In this document: positions 6,197 through 12,451 of the stretch, one piece after another
How positions within the stretch are numbered: the stretch's first letter is position 1
Layout: every line of letters begins with the position of its first letter
Source of the DNA: Candidatus Scatousia excrementipullorum
Lineage (GTDB): Bacteria; Cyanobacteriota; Vampirovibrionia; Gastranaerophilales; Gastranaerophilaceae
Assembly (NCBI GenBank): GCA_017694215.1
Contig: JADIND010000151.1
Span: 1-12,488, forward strand
DNA: 12,488 nt
Direction of reading: 5' to 3'
Made by a program: the position numbers and the translations under genes
Notes under the pieces: generated by a model
What the model saw: only the letters and a program-made list of their open reading frames with translations
Databases searched by the model: none
What the model was told of the DNA's origin: nothing

Positions 6197-7816
6197 ATGA
6201 AATATTCAAGATATTCAACCATTATTGTAGGAAGCGGTATTGCAGGATTATATGCAGCTTTGAAAATTGAGCAGCAAGCAAACCTTCCTGACGGTATTTT
6301 GCTTTTGACAAAATCTAAACTTGGAGAAAGTAATTCCCGTTATGCTCAGGGCGGTATGGTTGCAGTTTTGAAAGAAAATAAAGCAGATTCTACTGCCTCT
6401 CATATTAGTGATACTATTAAAGCCGGAGCGGGACTTAGTGATTTTAATACGGTAAAATTTATTTCAGAGCATTCTGATACGGTAGTGAAGGATTTACTAA
6501 AGTTTGGCGTTGAATTTGACCGTGATGAAAATAATAATTTATGCTTTACAAGAGAAGCTGCTCACAGTGTAAGAAGAATCCTTCATTCAGGCGGAGATGC
6601 TACCGGTAAAATGATTGAAAAAGCACTGTGTGAAAAAGTTAAAGAAAATTCTAATATTGATATTTATGAAGAGGGCACGGCAGTTGAACTTCTTGTCAAC
6701 GGAAAATCCGAATGCAAGGGTATTCTTGTATTTAATAATTTTACGCATGAATATGAGGCGGTTTATTCACCTGTTGTTATTCTTGCAACCGGCGGTATCG
6801 GTCAGTTATATAAATATACAACCAATCCTGCAGGTGCAACCGGTGACGGGCTGGCACTTGCTTATAACGCAGGAGCTGTTATGCAGGATATGGAATTTGT
6901 ACAGTTCCATCCGACTGCTCTGGCTTTTGATGACGATGTAAACAGATTCTTAATTTCTGAAGCCGTCAGAGGCGAAGGTGCTAAGCTCGTTGATGCTGAC
7001 GGAATTGAATTTATGCATAAGTATGACGAACGCAAAGAACTTGCCCCGCGAGATATTGTTACCCGTGCGAATTTTAATGAAATGCAGGAACATCATCTGG
7101 ATAATGTTTATCTTAATGCTACATGTATTGATAAAGATTTGTTGATGAAGCGGTTCCCGAATATTGCGAATAAATGTCTTGAACACGGAATTGATATTTC
7201 AAAAGACTTTATCCCTGTAGCTCCTGCTGCTCACTACTTTATGGGCGGAATAAAAACTAATGTGGAAGGTGAAACTACCATAAAAGGTCTTTATGCTATC
7301 GGAGAAGTTTCATCAACAGGACTCCACGGCGGAAACAGACTGGCGAGCAATTCACTTTTGGAATGTGTTGTTTGTGCTTATGAAGTTGCGGATTTTCTTA
7401 AATCAAAAGACCTTGTTTCTCCAAAACAGATTGACGGCGAAATTAAATCAGTTATTGACAGATACGCAGGAGATGATTTTGAACCGAAGCCTGTTGATGT
7501 TGCTGAATTAAAAGCTGAATTGAAAGAAATTATGTGGAATTACTGCGGTATTTTACGCAGTGAAAAATCTTTGATGACCGCTATTGAAAAACTTGAAGTT
7601 TTAAAACAGAAATTCCCTAGAGAAGATAAATGCTTGAGTAAAGAAGAATATGAGTTTAAAAATATGCTTACAGTTGCCAAGATGATTGTAATATCAGCAC
7701 TGAATCGAAAAGAATCACGGGGAGCCCATTACAGATTGGATTATTTGAATACTAATGAAGATTGTGTTCACAGCCATATTTCAAAAAAAGAAGGAGAACC
7801 TGAATTTGTTAAGTAA
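6197..7816 (+). CDS. nadB: L-aspartate oxidase
   Basis: This FAD enzyme oxidises L-aspartate to iminoaspartate, the first step of de novo NAD synthesis; the product goes to quinolinate synthase (NadA, not in this window). At 539 residues it is of normal length. It shows the dinucleotide-binding GSGIAG (12-17), SRYAQGGMVAV (47-57), HSGGDATG (130-137), ATGGIGQLY (197-205) and the substrate region QFHPTAL (236-242), VRGEGA (257-262), APRDIVTR (283-290), AAHYFMGGI (344-352) and HGGNRLASNSLLE (377-389). H238, R290, H346 and R381 fall where the E. coli enzyme has its substrate-binding His and Arg residues. Fumarate reductase and succinate dehydrogenase flavoproteins are related, but the single-subunit context and the coupled nadC make aspartate oxidase secure. 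ATG 6197 has only a weak AAGG upstream. The end overlaps nadC by 11 nt. Confidence 0.95.
   Translation: MKYSRYSTIIVGSGIAGLYAALKIEQQANLPDGILLLTKSKLGESNSRYAQGGMVAVLKENKADSTASHISDTIKAGAGLSDFNTVKFISEHSDTVVKDLLKFGVEFDRDENNNLCFTREAAHSVRRILHSGGDATGKMIEKALCEKVKENSNIDIYEEGTAVELLVNGKSECKGILVFNNFTHEYEAVYSPVVILATGGIGQLYKYTTNPAGATGDGLALAYNAGAVMQDMEFVQFHPTALAFDDDVNRFLISEAVRGEGAKLVDADGIEFMHKYDERKELAPRDIVTRANFNEMQEHHLDNVYLNATCIDKDLLMKRFPNIANKCLEHGIDISKDFIPVAPAAHYFMGGIKTNVEGETTIKGLYAIGEVSSTGLHGGNRLASNSLLECVVCAYEVADFLKSKDLVSPKQIDGEIKSVIDRYAGDDFEPKPVDVAELKAELKEIMWNYCGILRSEKSLMTAIEKLEVLKQKFPREDKCLSKEEYEFKNMLTVAKMIVISALNRKESRGAHYRLDYLNTNEDCVHSHISKKEGEPEFVK
7791..7796 (+). promoter_or_regulatory. Shine-Dalgarno that sets the nadC start
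   Basis: AAGGAG inside the end of nadB lies 9 nt before TTG 7806, the optimal distance. It supports the TTG over ATG 7755, which would add 17 residues and has no such site. Confidence 0.7.
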
Positions 7817-8636
7817 TTTCTATATTGAAAAACATGTAAAAGATGCCCTGCAGGAAGATATAGGTTTCGGTGATATTACAACGGAAAATCTTGCCGGCGA
7901 CGATGTTTATTTAACCGCGGAATTTAATACAAGAAGTGACGGCGTGCTTTGCGGATGTGAGGTATTTAAAACTGTTTTTAAAATTCTTTCTGATGATATA
8001 GAAATTAAATTTTATTTTAAAGACGGAGATATTATAAAAAAAGGCGACAAAATTGCGGATTTAAAAGGTTCTGCAAAATATCTGCTTATGGGTGAAAGGG
8101 TAGCTCTGAATTACGCTCAGAGAATGAGCGGGATTGCTACAGAAACAAAAAAATATCAGGATGCAATAGGGAATTATTCTGCCAAAATTGTTGATACCAG
8201 AAAAACTACCCCGAATTTCAGAGCTTTTGAGAAATACGCTGTTTTCACAGGCGGCGGACATATGCACAGATTCAATCTTTCTGACTGTGCTATGATTAAA
8301 GATAATCACATTCGTCTTGCAGGAAGTATTACAAAAGCAGTTAACAAATTGAGAGATAAAATTTCTTTTACTCATAAAATAGAAGTAGAATGTGACACGT
8401 TTGAACAGGTTAAGGAAGCCGTTGCTGTCGGTGCGGATATAATAATGCTTGATAATATGGATTTGGAGACTATGAAAAGTGCCTGTGATTATATAAATCA
8501 CAGAGCTATCGTTGAAGCCAGCGGGAATGTTACGCTTGCAACTGTTAATAATATTGCAGCATGCGGTGTTGATATTATTTCATCAAGTGCCATTGTTGCA
8601 AAAGCTCCGACATTGGATCTGGCATTGGATATGTAG
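7806..8636 (+). CDS. nadC: Nicotinate-nucleotide pyrophosphorylase (quinolinate phosphoribosyltransferase)
   Basis: This enzyme converts quinolinate and PRPP to nicotinate mononucleotide, CO2 and pyrophosphate, the third step of the de novo NAD route. From TTG 7806 it is 276 residues, the usual family length. Family signatures are LQEDIGFGDIT (15-25), LNYAQRMSGIAT (101-112), DTRKTTP (130-136), FEKYAVFTGGG (141-151), HR (154-155), IKDNHI (164-169), IEVEC (192-196), IIMLDNM (212-218) and EASG (237-240). These hold the Arg, Lys, His, Glu and Asp residues that bind quinolinate and PRPP. The start codon is TTG, chosen because AAGGAG stands 9 nt before it and because homologues begin close to this point. 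The longer ORF from ATG 7755 would only add nadB-overlapping sequence. The 11-nt overlap with nadB means one transcript and probably translational coupling. A clear terminator follows. Confidence 0.93.
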   Translation: MLSNFYIEKHVKDALQEDIGFGDITTENLAGDDVYLTAEFNTRSDGVLCGCEVFKTVFKILSDDIEIKFYFKDGDIIKKGDKIADLKGSAKYLLMGERVALNYAQRMSGIATETKKYQDAIGNYSAKIVDTRKTTPNFRAFEKYAVFTGGGHMHRFNLSDCAMIKDNHIRLAGSITKAVNKLRDKISFTHKIEVECDTFEQVKEAVAVGADIIMLDNMDLETMKSACDYINHRAIVEASGNVTLATVNNIAACGVDIISSSAIVAKAPTLDLALDM

Positions 8637-8656
8637 TGTATATATAAAGTGTAATA

Positions 8657-8700
8657 AAAACACTAAATGTTAAGAGGTTTAAGATTTAGTGTTTTCTTTT
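8657..8700 (+). terminator. Intrinsic terminator after nadBC
   Basis: AAAACACTAAAT (8657-8668) pairs perfectly with ATTTAGTGTTTT (8684-8695) around a 15-nt loop, followed by TTTTCTTTT. It lies 21 bp past the nadC stop and separates nadBC from the next operon. Confidence 0.8.
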
Positions 8701-8819
8701 GTATCTTATATTTTACTTATTTTTATAAAAATAATTGTAAACTTTCTTAAAATTATTAGCAAAAAAAATTTTGCTTTGATTTAAAATAAATGTACAGACA
8801 GTTAATTTAATGGTGGGAC

Positions 8820-9713
8820 ATGAAAATTAATTCAATATCAAATGATTTTACCCTGAAATCGGGTTATTTAGAGGTCTATAAAGACCCGCATAACTCAAAG
8901 GATACGAGTGCGGGTTTGTGCGGAAAAAATAGTAAGGAATATAATGTATCGTTTAACGGCGGCTTACCAATACAAAATGGGGCTGCCGTTAATGCTATTA
9001 AGTCAAAAAAGATGAAAGCTCTTGATTGGCTTTTGAAATTTGTAAAAGATCACAATGTTTCAGGCAGTGCATTGATGGCGTTATTCCTGGCAGGTGTTTT
9101 AAGACCGCTTACAATTATGGCACTTCCGGGCAAAAAAGATAAGGAAGATAAAATTTATGCTTCCGGTCACTCAATAGCTTCCGGCTTAATCGGTTTCGGT
9201 GTTTCAACGGTGTTGACTACTCCTTGGGACAACGGAGTTATGTCGGTTATGCAAAATTATCAAAAGCACTATGATACAGTAATTAAAAATATAAAAGAAG
9301 GTACTAATGAAGAACCTGAACCTTTGAAATACAAGTTTAATATATTGAACAAACGATATGAAAAACTTGTGGAAATTGCGAAAGAACAGGGTACAAAAGC
9401 AACGGCTCTTGAAAAGAAACTTCTGAAAAAACAAATAGATAATATGGGCTTGATGATGAAAAACATTACAGAATGGGCAATCGCGGTTCCTCGTTCAATT
9501 CTTACTATCGCACTTATTCCTCCGATTTTGAAATACGTTTTCGGTGTAGAAAGGAAAAAATCAGAGCCGGTAGCGGCAAAAAACCAGGCAGAACAGGTGG
9601 TAAGCAATGTTGAAGACTACAGAAAGATGACAGGTATGCAATCTAATGACTTTTACAGAAGTTTCAGATTTGATCCGAAATGGTTCGGGCAGGCAAAAGG
9701 AGGTAACAACTAA
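8820..9713 (+). CDS. Unknown protein with three hydrophobic segments, first gene of pair
   Basis: 297 residues; I do not recognise a family. The N-terminal 60 residues are polar and probably disordered, and carry NVSFNGG (42-48), the motif shared with three other proteins here. Two hydrophobic segments follow, about 82-101 (including LMALFLAGVL) and 117-135 (SIASGLIGFGVSTVL), joined by a very charged loop GKKDKEDK (104-111). A long charged helical stretch covers about 145-215. A third hydrophobic segment lies at about 218-242 (SILTIALIPPILKYVFG), and the tail is polar. It is probably an inner-membrane or membrane-associated protein with a large cytoplasmic part; no classical signal peptide is visible. 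ATG 8820 has GGTGGG just upstream. The stop overlaps the next gene's start by one base (TAATG), so the two are co-translated. The layout resembles the second gene, suggesting ancient duplication. Confidence 0.8.
   Translation: MKINSISNDFTLKSGYLEVYKDPHNSKDTSAGLCGKNSKEYNVSFNGGLPIQNGAAVNAIKSKKMKALDWLLKFVKDHNVSGSALMALFLAGVLRPLTIMALPGKKDKEDKIYASGHSIASGLIGFGVSTVLTTPWDNGVMSVMQNYQKHYDTVIKNIKEGTNEEPEPLKYKFNILNKRYEKLVEIAKEQGTKATALEKKLLKKQIDNMGLMMKNITEWAIAVPRSILTIALIPPILKYVFGVERKKSEPVAAKNQAEQVVSNVEDYRKMTGMQSNDFYRSFRFDPKWFGQAKGGNN
9698..9703 (+). promoter_or_regulatory. Perfect Shine-Dalgarno at the operon junction
   Basis: AGGAGG inside the last codons of the first gene lies 9 nt before ATG 9713. It is the strongest ribosome site in the window, suggesting the second protein is made at least as abundantly as the first. 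Confidence 0.75.
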
Positions 9714-10555
9714 TGCAAGTTTTAATGAATACAGTATCTCCAAAGTATAACGCTTATAATAATTTCAATAATAATAAACAACAGTTTAACCGGCAGCCGT
9801 CATTCGGTGCAAACACCGATGAAGTTGTTATTAAGGTAGTAAAAAAATCTAATTTCCTTAAAAAAACAATAACAGCAATAAAATCTGTTCCGAAAAAACT
9901 TACACAGGCATCGGCCTGGCTTGTTCCTAAACTTTTTGATAACAAGTTTATGGATAAGTTGTCTGTAAAATTACAGAACAGCGATAACTTATTCAAGCAT
10001 TTTCTTGCAATAGGATCTGCTATTACGAGTGGTATGTATATGTATAAAACTCTTCAGAATGATAAATTAGACAAGGACAGAAAAAATACGCTTGCAGTGA
10101 ATCAGTTCTTAACGTTTGTTTTATCAACAGCAGGAGCTTATGCTCTTGACGGTTCCATAAATGACTGGTGGCAGAAAATGACTGCAAAATATGCAGCAGC
10201 ATCTCTGGAAGATAAAACAATTCTTACTGATTTTGTAAAAGAGTTCAAAGAAGCAAAAGAAGAAAATAAGAAAATTAAAGCATTTAATAAAACAGCAGCT
10301 GCCGCAGATAAAAAAGATTTGAAATCTGTAAGGGCTGATGCTTTCATAAAAGAACGTCTCGGGAACTATCTTGTTGATGCTGCCGACAGAAAGGCTTTTA
10401 TGGATAGGATTAAAGGTATGAGTTTCTTGAAATCAATGTTAGTATTTGCACTTGTTTACAGATACATTGTACCGGTTGCAGTTACAAAACCTGCAAACAT
10501 CCTTTGTGAAAAATATCTTGCTCATAAGAAAAATGAAGAAAAAAACGATGACTAA
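9713..10555 (+). CDS. Unknown protein with three hydrophobic segments, second gene of pair
   Basis: 280 residues; family not recognised. The first 35 residues are Asn/Gln-rich and end in RQPSFGAN (27-34), a variant of the shared S-F-x-(G/A/S) motif. Hydrophobic segments lie at about 97-112 (FLAIGSAITSGMYMY), 130-146 (NQFLTFVLSTAGAYAL) and 237-258 (SFLKSMLVFALVYRYIVPVAV). The first two are joined by a charged loop NDKLDKDRKN (116-125), and a Lys/Glu/Ala-rich helical stretch spans about 165-235. The order and spacing (leader motif, two close hydrophobic segments joined by a charged loop, a long charged middle, a third hydrophobic segment, charged tail) match the upstream gene, although identity is low. 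The start follows a perfect AGGAGG and overlaps the previous stop by one base. A hetero-oligomeric membrane complex of the two products is a reasonable inference, but nothing shows what it does. Confidence 0.8.
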   Translation: MQVLMNTVSPKYNAYNNFNNNKQQFNRQPSFGANTDEVVIKVVKKSNFLKKTITAIKSVPKKLTQASAWLVPKLFDNKFMDKLSVKLQNSDNLFKHFLAIGSAITSGMYMYKTLQNDKLDKDRKNTLAVNQFLTFVLSTAGAYALDGSINDWWQKMTAKYAAASLEDKTILTDFVKEFKEAKEENKKIKAFNKTAAAADKKDLKSVRADAFIKERLGNYLVDAADRKAFMDRIKGMSFLKSMLVFALVYRYIVPVAVTKPANILCEKYLAHKKNEEKNDD

Positions 10556-10582
10556 TTTGTCAAGGCCAAAATAAATATAGAC

Positions 10583-10618
10583 AAATCGGGTTCAGTATTA
10601 ATTACCGAACCCGATTTT
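10583..10618. terminator. Hairpin between convergent genes
   Basis: AAATCGGGTTC (10583-10593) pairs perfectly with GAACCCGATTT (10607-10617), 11 bp with a 13-nt loop. It lies between the end of the two-gene operon and the end of the prepilin gene. The T runs are short (TTTT on the plus side), so it probably acts as a modest terminator in both directions. Confidence 0.65.
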
Positions 10619-10651
10619 CAATAAATGTTCAGTTAATTTTAAAAAAGTGTT

Positions 10652-11395
10652 TTAATCCAGAAGATATAACATAGAACACCCCCAGCCTGAACCGCTTTCA
10701 CAATCTTGTTTATAATTTCTGGAGGTAATTTGTACAGAGTATTCACTGCCGCTGCATCCGTTAATTGAACCGTTTGAGCCGTAACTTTCGTATAAGAATG
10801 TAGGAGTAATTCTGTTATTGTTTACGATAATGTAAAAAATATCTCTTCCTATGACGTTAGGTTTTTTATATCCGTTAACATCAATAAATATCTGGTTTGC
10901 ACAGATATACTGTAAAAGTGTTCCGTCCGGTAAAAGCATTGCTAACGCACTGTAAGCAGGGTTGCGGAAATAGGGTTTACCCTGTTTATCAAACCATTCG
11001 TTCTCCTTATGCCAGTAATATTCTCCGGTACTCGGCCAATCGGTATCGCCTTCCCATCCGCCGATTTCATAAGACATATCGTCGATATTGTCAGGACATA
11101 TTGTTCCGGATTTTAAAGCATTTAATTCTTTTTGCATTCTGCAAAAATATTTGGGCATTTGTCTCCAGTCTTTATTCGGAGCAGGAGTTTCTCCTTCTTC
11201 CAGATAAGCCTTCTGCACTACCTGAGCAATTACGGAATATTGTTTTTTGAATGCAGTTTTAAATTGTTTATCCTGTATATCGTTTAATACAGTCGGTAAG
11301 GTCATTGCTGCAACCACACCGATTATGCCAAGAGTTATAAGAACTTCTGATAATGTAAATGCTGCCTTTTTCTTAGTGGGTAAACCCTCCGGCAC
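10652..11395 (-). CDS. Prepilin-like protein (type IV pilin / type II secretion pseudopilin), phase-variable candidate
   Basis: The ORF open from GTG 11395 gives 247 residues. The N-terminus has KKKAA, then FTLSEVLITL and GIIGVVAAMTLPT (13-35), a class III-type prepilin signal. Cleavage would fall between A12 and F13, leaving Glu at mature position 5; Ala replaces the usual Gly before the cut. After the spine helix the body carries DVNG-x-K-x-PN-x-x-G-x-D-x-F (172-187), typical of GspG-like pseudopilins, and six cysteines (85, 100, 165, 214, 232, 240). It would be assembled into a pilus-like fibre by a type IV pilus or type II secretion machine encoded elsewhere. GTG 11395 is only the first usable start in the present frame: it has no Shine-Dalgarno, and the frame stays open upstream to 11506. 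Promoter, Shine-Dalgarno and ATG 11492 all point to a start that an 11-G run puts out of frame. With 10 G the product would be 279 residues with a 44-residue leader. Confidence 0.85.
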   Translation of the reverse strand: MPEGLPTKKKAAFTLSEVLITLGIIGVVAAMTLPTVLNDIQDKQFKTAFKKQYSVIAQVVQKAYLEEGETPAPNKDWRQMPKYFCRMQKELNALKSGTICPDNIDDMSYEIGGWEGDTDWPSTGEYYWHKENEWFDKQGKPYFRNPAYSALAMLLPDGTLLQYICANQIFIDVNGYKKPNVIGRDIFYIIVNNNRITPTFLYESYGSNGSINGCSGSEYSVQITSRNYKQDCESGSGWGCSMLYLLD

Positions 11396-11420
11396 GTTAC
11401 TATCTAAATCATTTAAAACC

Positions 11421-11492
11421 TTAGTAGGAGAGCTTAAATACGGTTGCCCCCCCCCCCTTGGCTGAAAGCCTTGCTCTGTCTGTGTTTTGCAT
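11421..11492 (-). other. Out-of-frame true start segment of the prepilin gene
   Basis: ATG 11492 has AGGAG 8 nt upstream and a consensus promoter above that. In the sequence as given it encodes only 23 residues (MQNTDRARLSAKGGG, then ATVFKLSY and a stop at 11421-11423). Deleting one G in the run, or adding two, fuses it to the downstream frame, which reads without a stop as QPYLSSPTKVLNDLDSN into the prepilin leader. This is best annotated as the 5' end of the prepilin gene in the OFF state. Confidence 0.7.
11447..11457. repeat. 11-bp poly-C/poly-G tract (contingency locus candidate)
   Basis: Eleven consecutive C on the plus strand (G on the coding strand) in AT-rich DNA; no comparable G/C run occurs elsewhere in the window. 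It lies 35 nt inside the ORF begun at ATG 11492, between start codon and prepilin cleavage site. That is where slipped-strand mispairing would switch expression without altering the mature protein. Confidence 0.85.
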
Positions 11493-11498
11493 GTATTA

Positions 11499-11505
11499 CT
11501 CTCCT
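11499..11505 (-). promoter_or_regulatory. Shine-Dalgarno for ATG 11492
   Basis: AGGAGAG on the minus strand, with the AGGAG core 8 nt before ATG 11492. It decides that 11492, and not GTG 11395, is the evolved start of the prepilin gene. Confidence 0.75.
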
Positions 11506-11525
11506 GTTATTATCTTTACTTTTTT

Positions 11526-11554
11526 ATTATAAAATGTTTTTTTTAATATTTCAA
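11526..11554 (-). promoter_or_regulatory. Sigma-70-type promoter of the prepilin gene
   Basis: TTGAAA (11549-11554), a 17-nt spacer and a perfect TATAAT (11526-11531) on the minus strand. Transcription would start near 11519, giving a leader of roughly 27 nt to ATG 11492 with the Shine-Dalgarno properly placed. It is the best promoter in the window. A 5-to-8-base run of A within the spacer may affect its strength. Confidence 0.7.
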
Positions 11555-11655
11555 GCAATCCGTTTTTTATTACATTGAAAATATTTACTCATTAAGTTTT
11601 TATAATTTTTTAAATAAAACAGCAAAAAATAAAATTTAGGAGTTTTCTAAACAGT

Positions 11656-12420
11656 ATGCAAGTTACCCCTGTCGTAAATTATAATAATAAATTCAGACCT
11701 TCATTCCAAAGTAATTCACGGGTTGTTCGAGATAAGGTCGGGAATCTTTTATATCGAAATACTACTAACTTTTTCCGCAGTGATTTGAATTGGGATGCAT
11801 TTGTCCGCTTTTTACACAGGAAATATGAAAATGCAAGTAAAGTTAATACTTACTGTTTCGGGTGTTCAGACGGGTCTGAGCCGATGTCATTGTTTATGCT
11901 TTTGAAAGAGAAATTCCCGCATGATAATTCAAAATTTTTTCCGATTCAGGCAAAAGATATTGATAATACTATAATATATTGGGCAAAAGGCGAATATTCT
12001 TCTTTAGGTATTTATGATTATGAGATGATTAATATGCATACCGGTCAAAAGTTTGACAAGTATTTTAAAATGTCAAAGCAAGCTCTTGGAGAAGACCCTA
12101 TTCCGGTAAAGAAAATGATGGATTTTAACAGATATATTCAATATTCTGTCGGCAATATCAGTCATGGTATTTCAACTATTCCTTCTGAAAATTCTATTGT
12201 AATGTGTCGAAATTTCTGGCCGTATTTACGCTCAAATTCTGACAGATTAATGCTCGTAAAACAACTAGCCGCACAGTTGAGAAATAATTGTACTGTTGTT
12301 GTTGGAAATTATGACAGATCTGCCGGAGCACATAAACTCCTTAGAAGTGTTGGCTTTATACCTGTAGATGATATACCTAATGTCTTTGAAAATAGTCCTA
12401 AGTCGGTTACTTTATGGTAA
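11656..12420 (+). CDS. Small CheR-like SAM-dependent methyltransferase
   Basis: 254 residues resembling only the catalytic half of CheR, the chemoreceptor glutamate methyltransferase. TNFFRSD (37-43) matches the CheR T-x-FFR-x segment. CFGCSDGSEPMSLFMLL (67-83) matches the SAM-binding G-C-S-x-G-x-E-P-Y-S block, with Ser replacing the first Glu of the usual GEEP. AKDID (99-103) matches the A-T-D-I acidic motif and IVMCRNFWPYL (181-191) the F-C-R-N-x-x-x-Y-F motif. The CheR N-terminal helical domain is missing. In its place are 35 residues with RPSFQS (14-19), the motif shared with the helicase and the two-gene operon. No receptor, CheA, CheW or CheB is nearby, so chemotaxis is not supported; it may modify another protein or be a degenerate binding fold. 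AGGAG (11638-11642) is 13 nt from ATG 11656, rather long. It is divergent from the prepilin gene. Confidence 0.75.
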   Translation: MQVTPVVNYNNKFRPSFQSNSRVVRDKVGNLLYRNTTNFFRSDLNWDAFVRFLHRKYENASKVNTYCFGCSDGSEPMSLFMLLKEKFPHDNSKFFPIQAKDIDNTIIYWAKGEYSSLGIYDYEMINMHTGQKFDKYFKMSKQALGEDPIPVKKMMDFNRYIQYSVGNISHGISTIPSENSIVMCRNFWPYLRSNSDRLMLVKQLAAQLRNNCTVVVGNYDRSAGAHKLLRSVGFIPVDDIPNVFENSPKSVTLW

Positions 12421-12422
12421 AC

Positions 12423-12451
12423 TTGCTAAAAAAATGCATTTGTAGTATATT
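12423..12451 (+). promoter_or_regulatory. Candidate promoter for a gene beyond the window
   Basis: TTGCTA (12423-12428), a 17-nt spacer and TATATT (12446-12451), starting 3 bp after the methyltransferase stop. Nothing in the remaining 37 bp starts a recognisable gene, so any target would lie just outside the window. Confidence 0.35.

Noticed and set aside
7755..7757. ATG 7755 as the nadC start
   Set aside because: It has no ribosome site, a 62-nt overlap with nadB, and added residues that do not look like a NadC N-terminus. TTG 7806 has an ideal AAGGAG.
6197..7816. Flavoprotein subunit of succinate dehydrogenase or fumarate reductase
   Set aside because: Related fold, but there are no partner iron-sulphur or membrane subunits. 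The gene overlaps nadC and has the aspartate-oxidase substrate residues.
8061..8501. Minus-strand ORF of 146 codons inside nadC
   Set aside because: It is antisense to conserved nadC motifs; its product is Phe/Ile/Cys-rich without a recognisable fold.
11393..11395. GTG 11395 as the real start of the prepilin gene
   Set aside because: It has no Shine-Dalgarno, and the frame is open for more than 30 codons upstream. Promoter, ribosome site and ATG all lie at 11492-11554. The coordinates are kept only because this is the ORF intact in the given sequence.
10897..11465. Plus-strand ORFs (117 and 72 codons) opposite the prepilin gene
   Set aside because: They are shadows of the prepilin frame. 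The second ends in codons made by the poly-C run and has no ribosome site.
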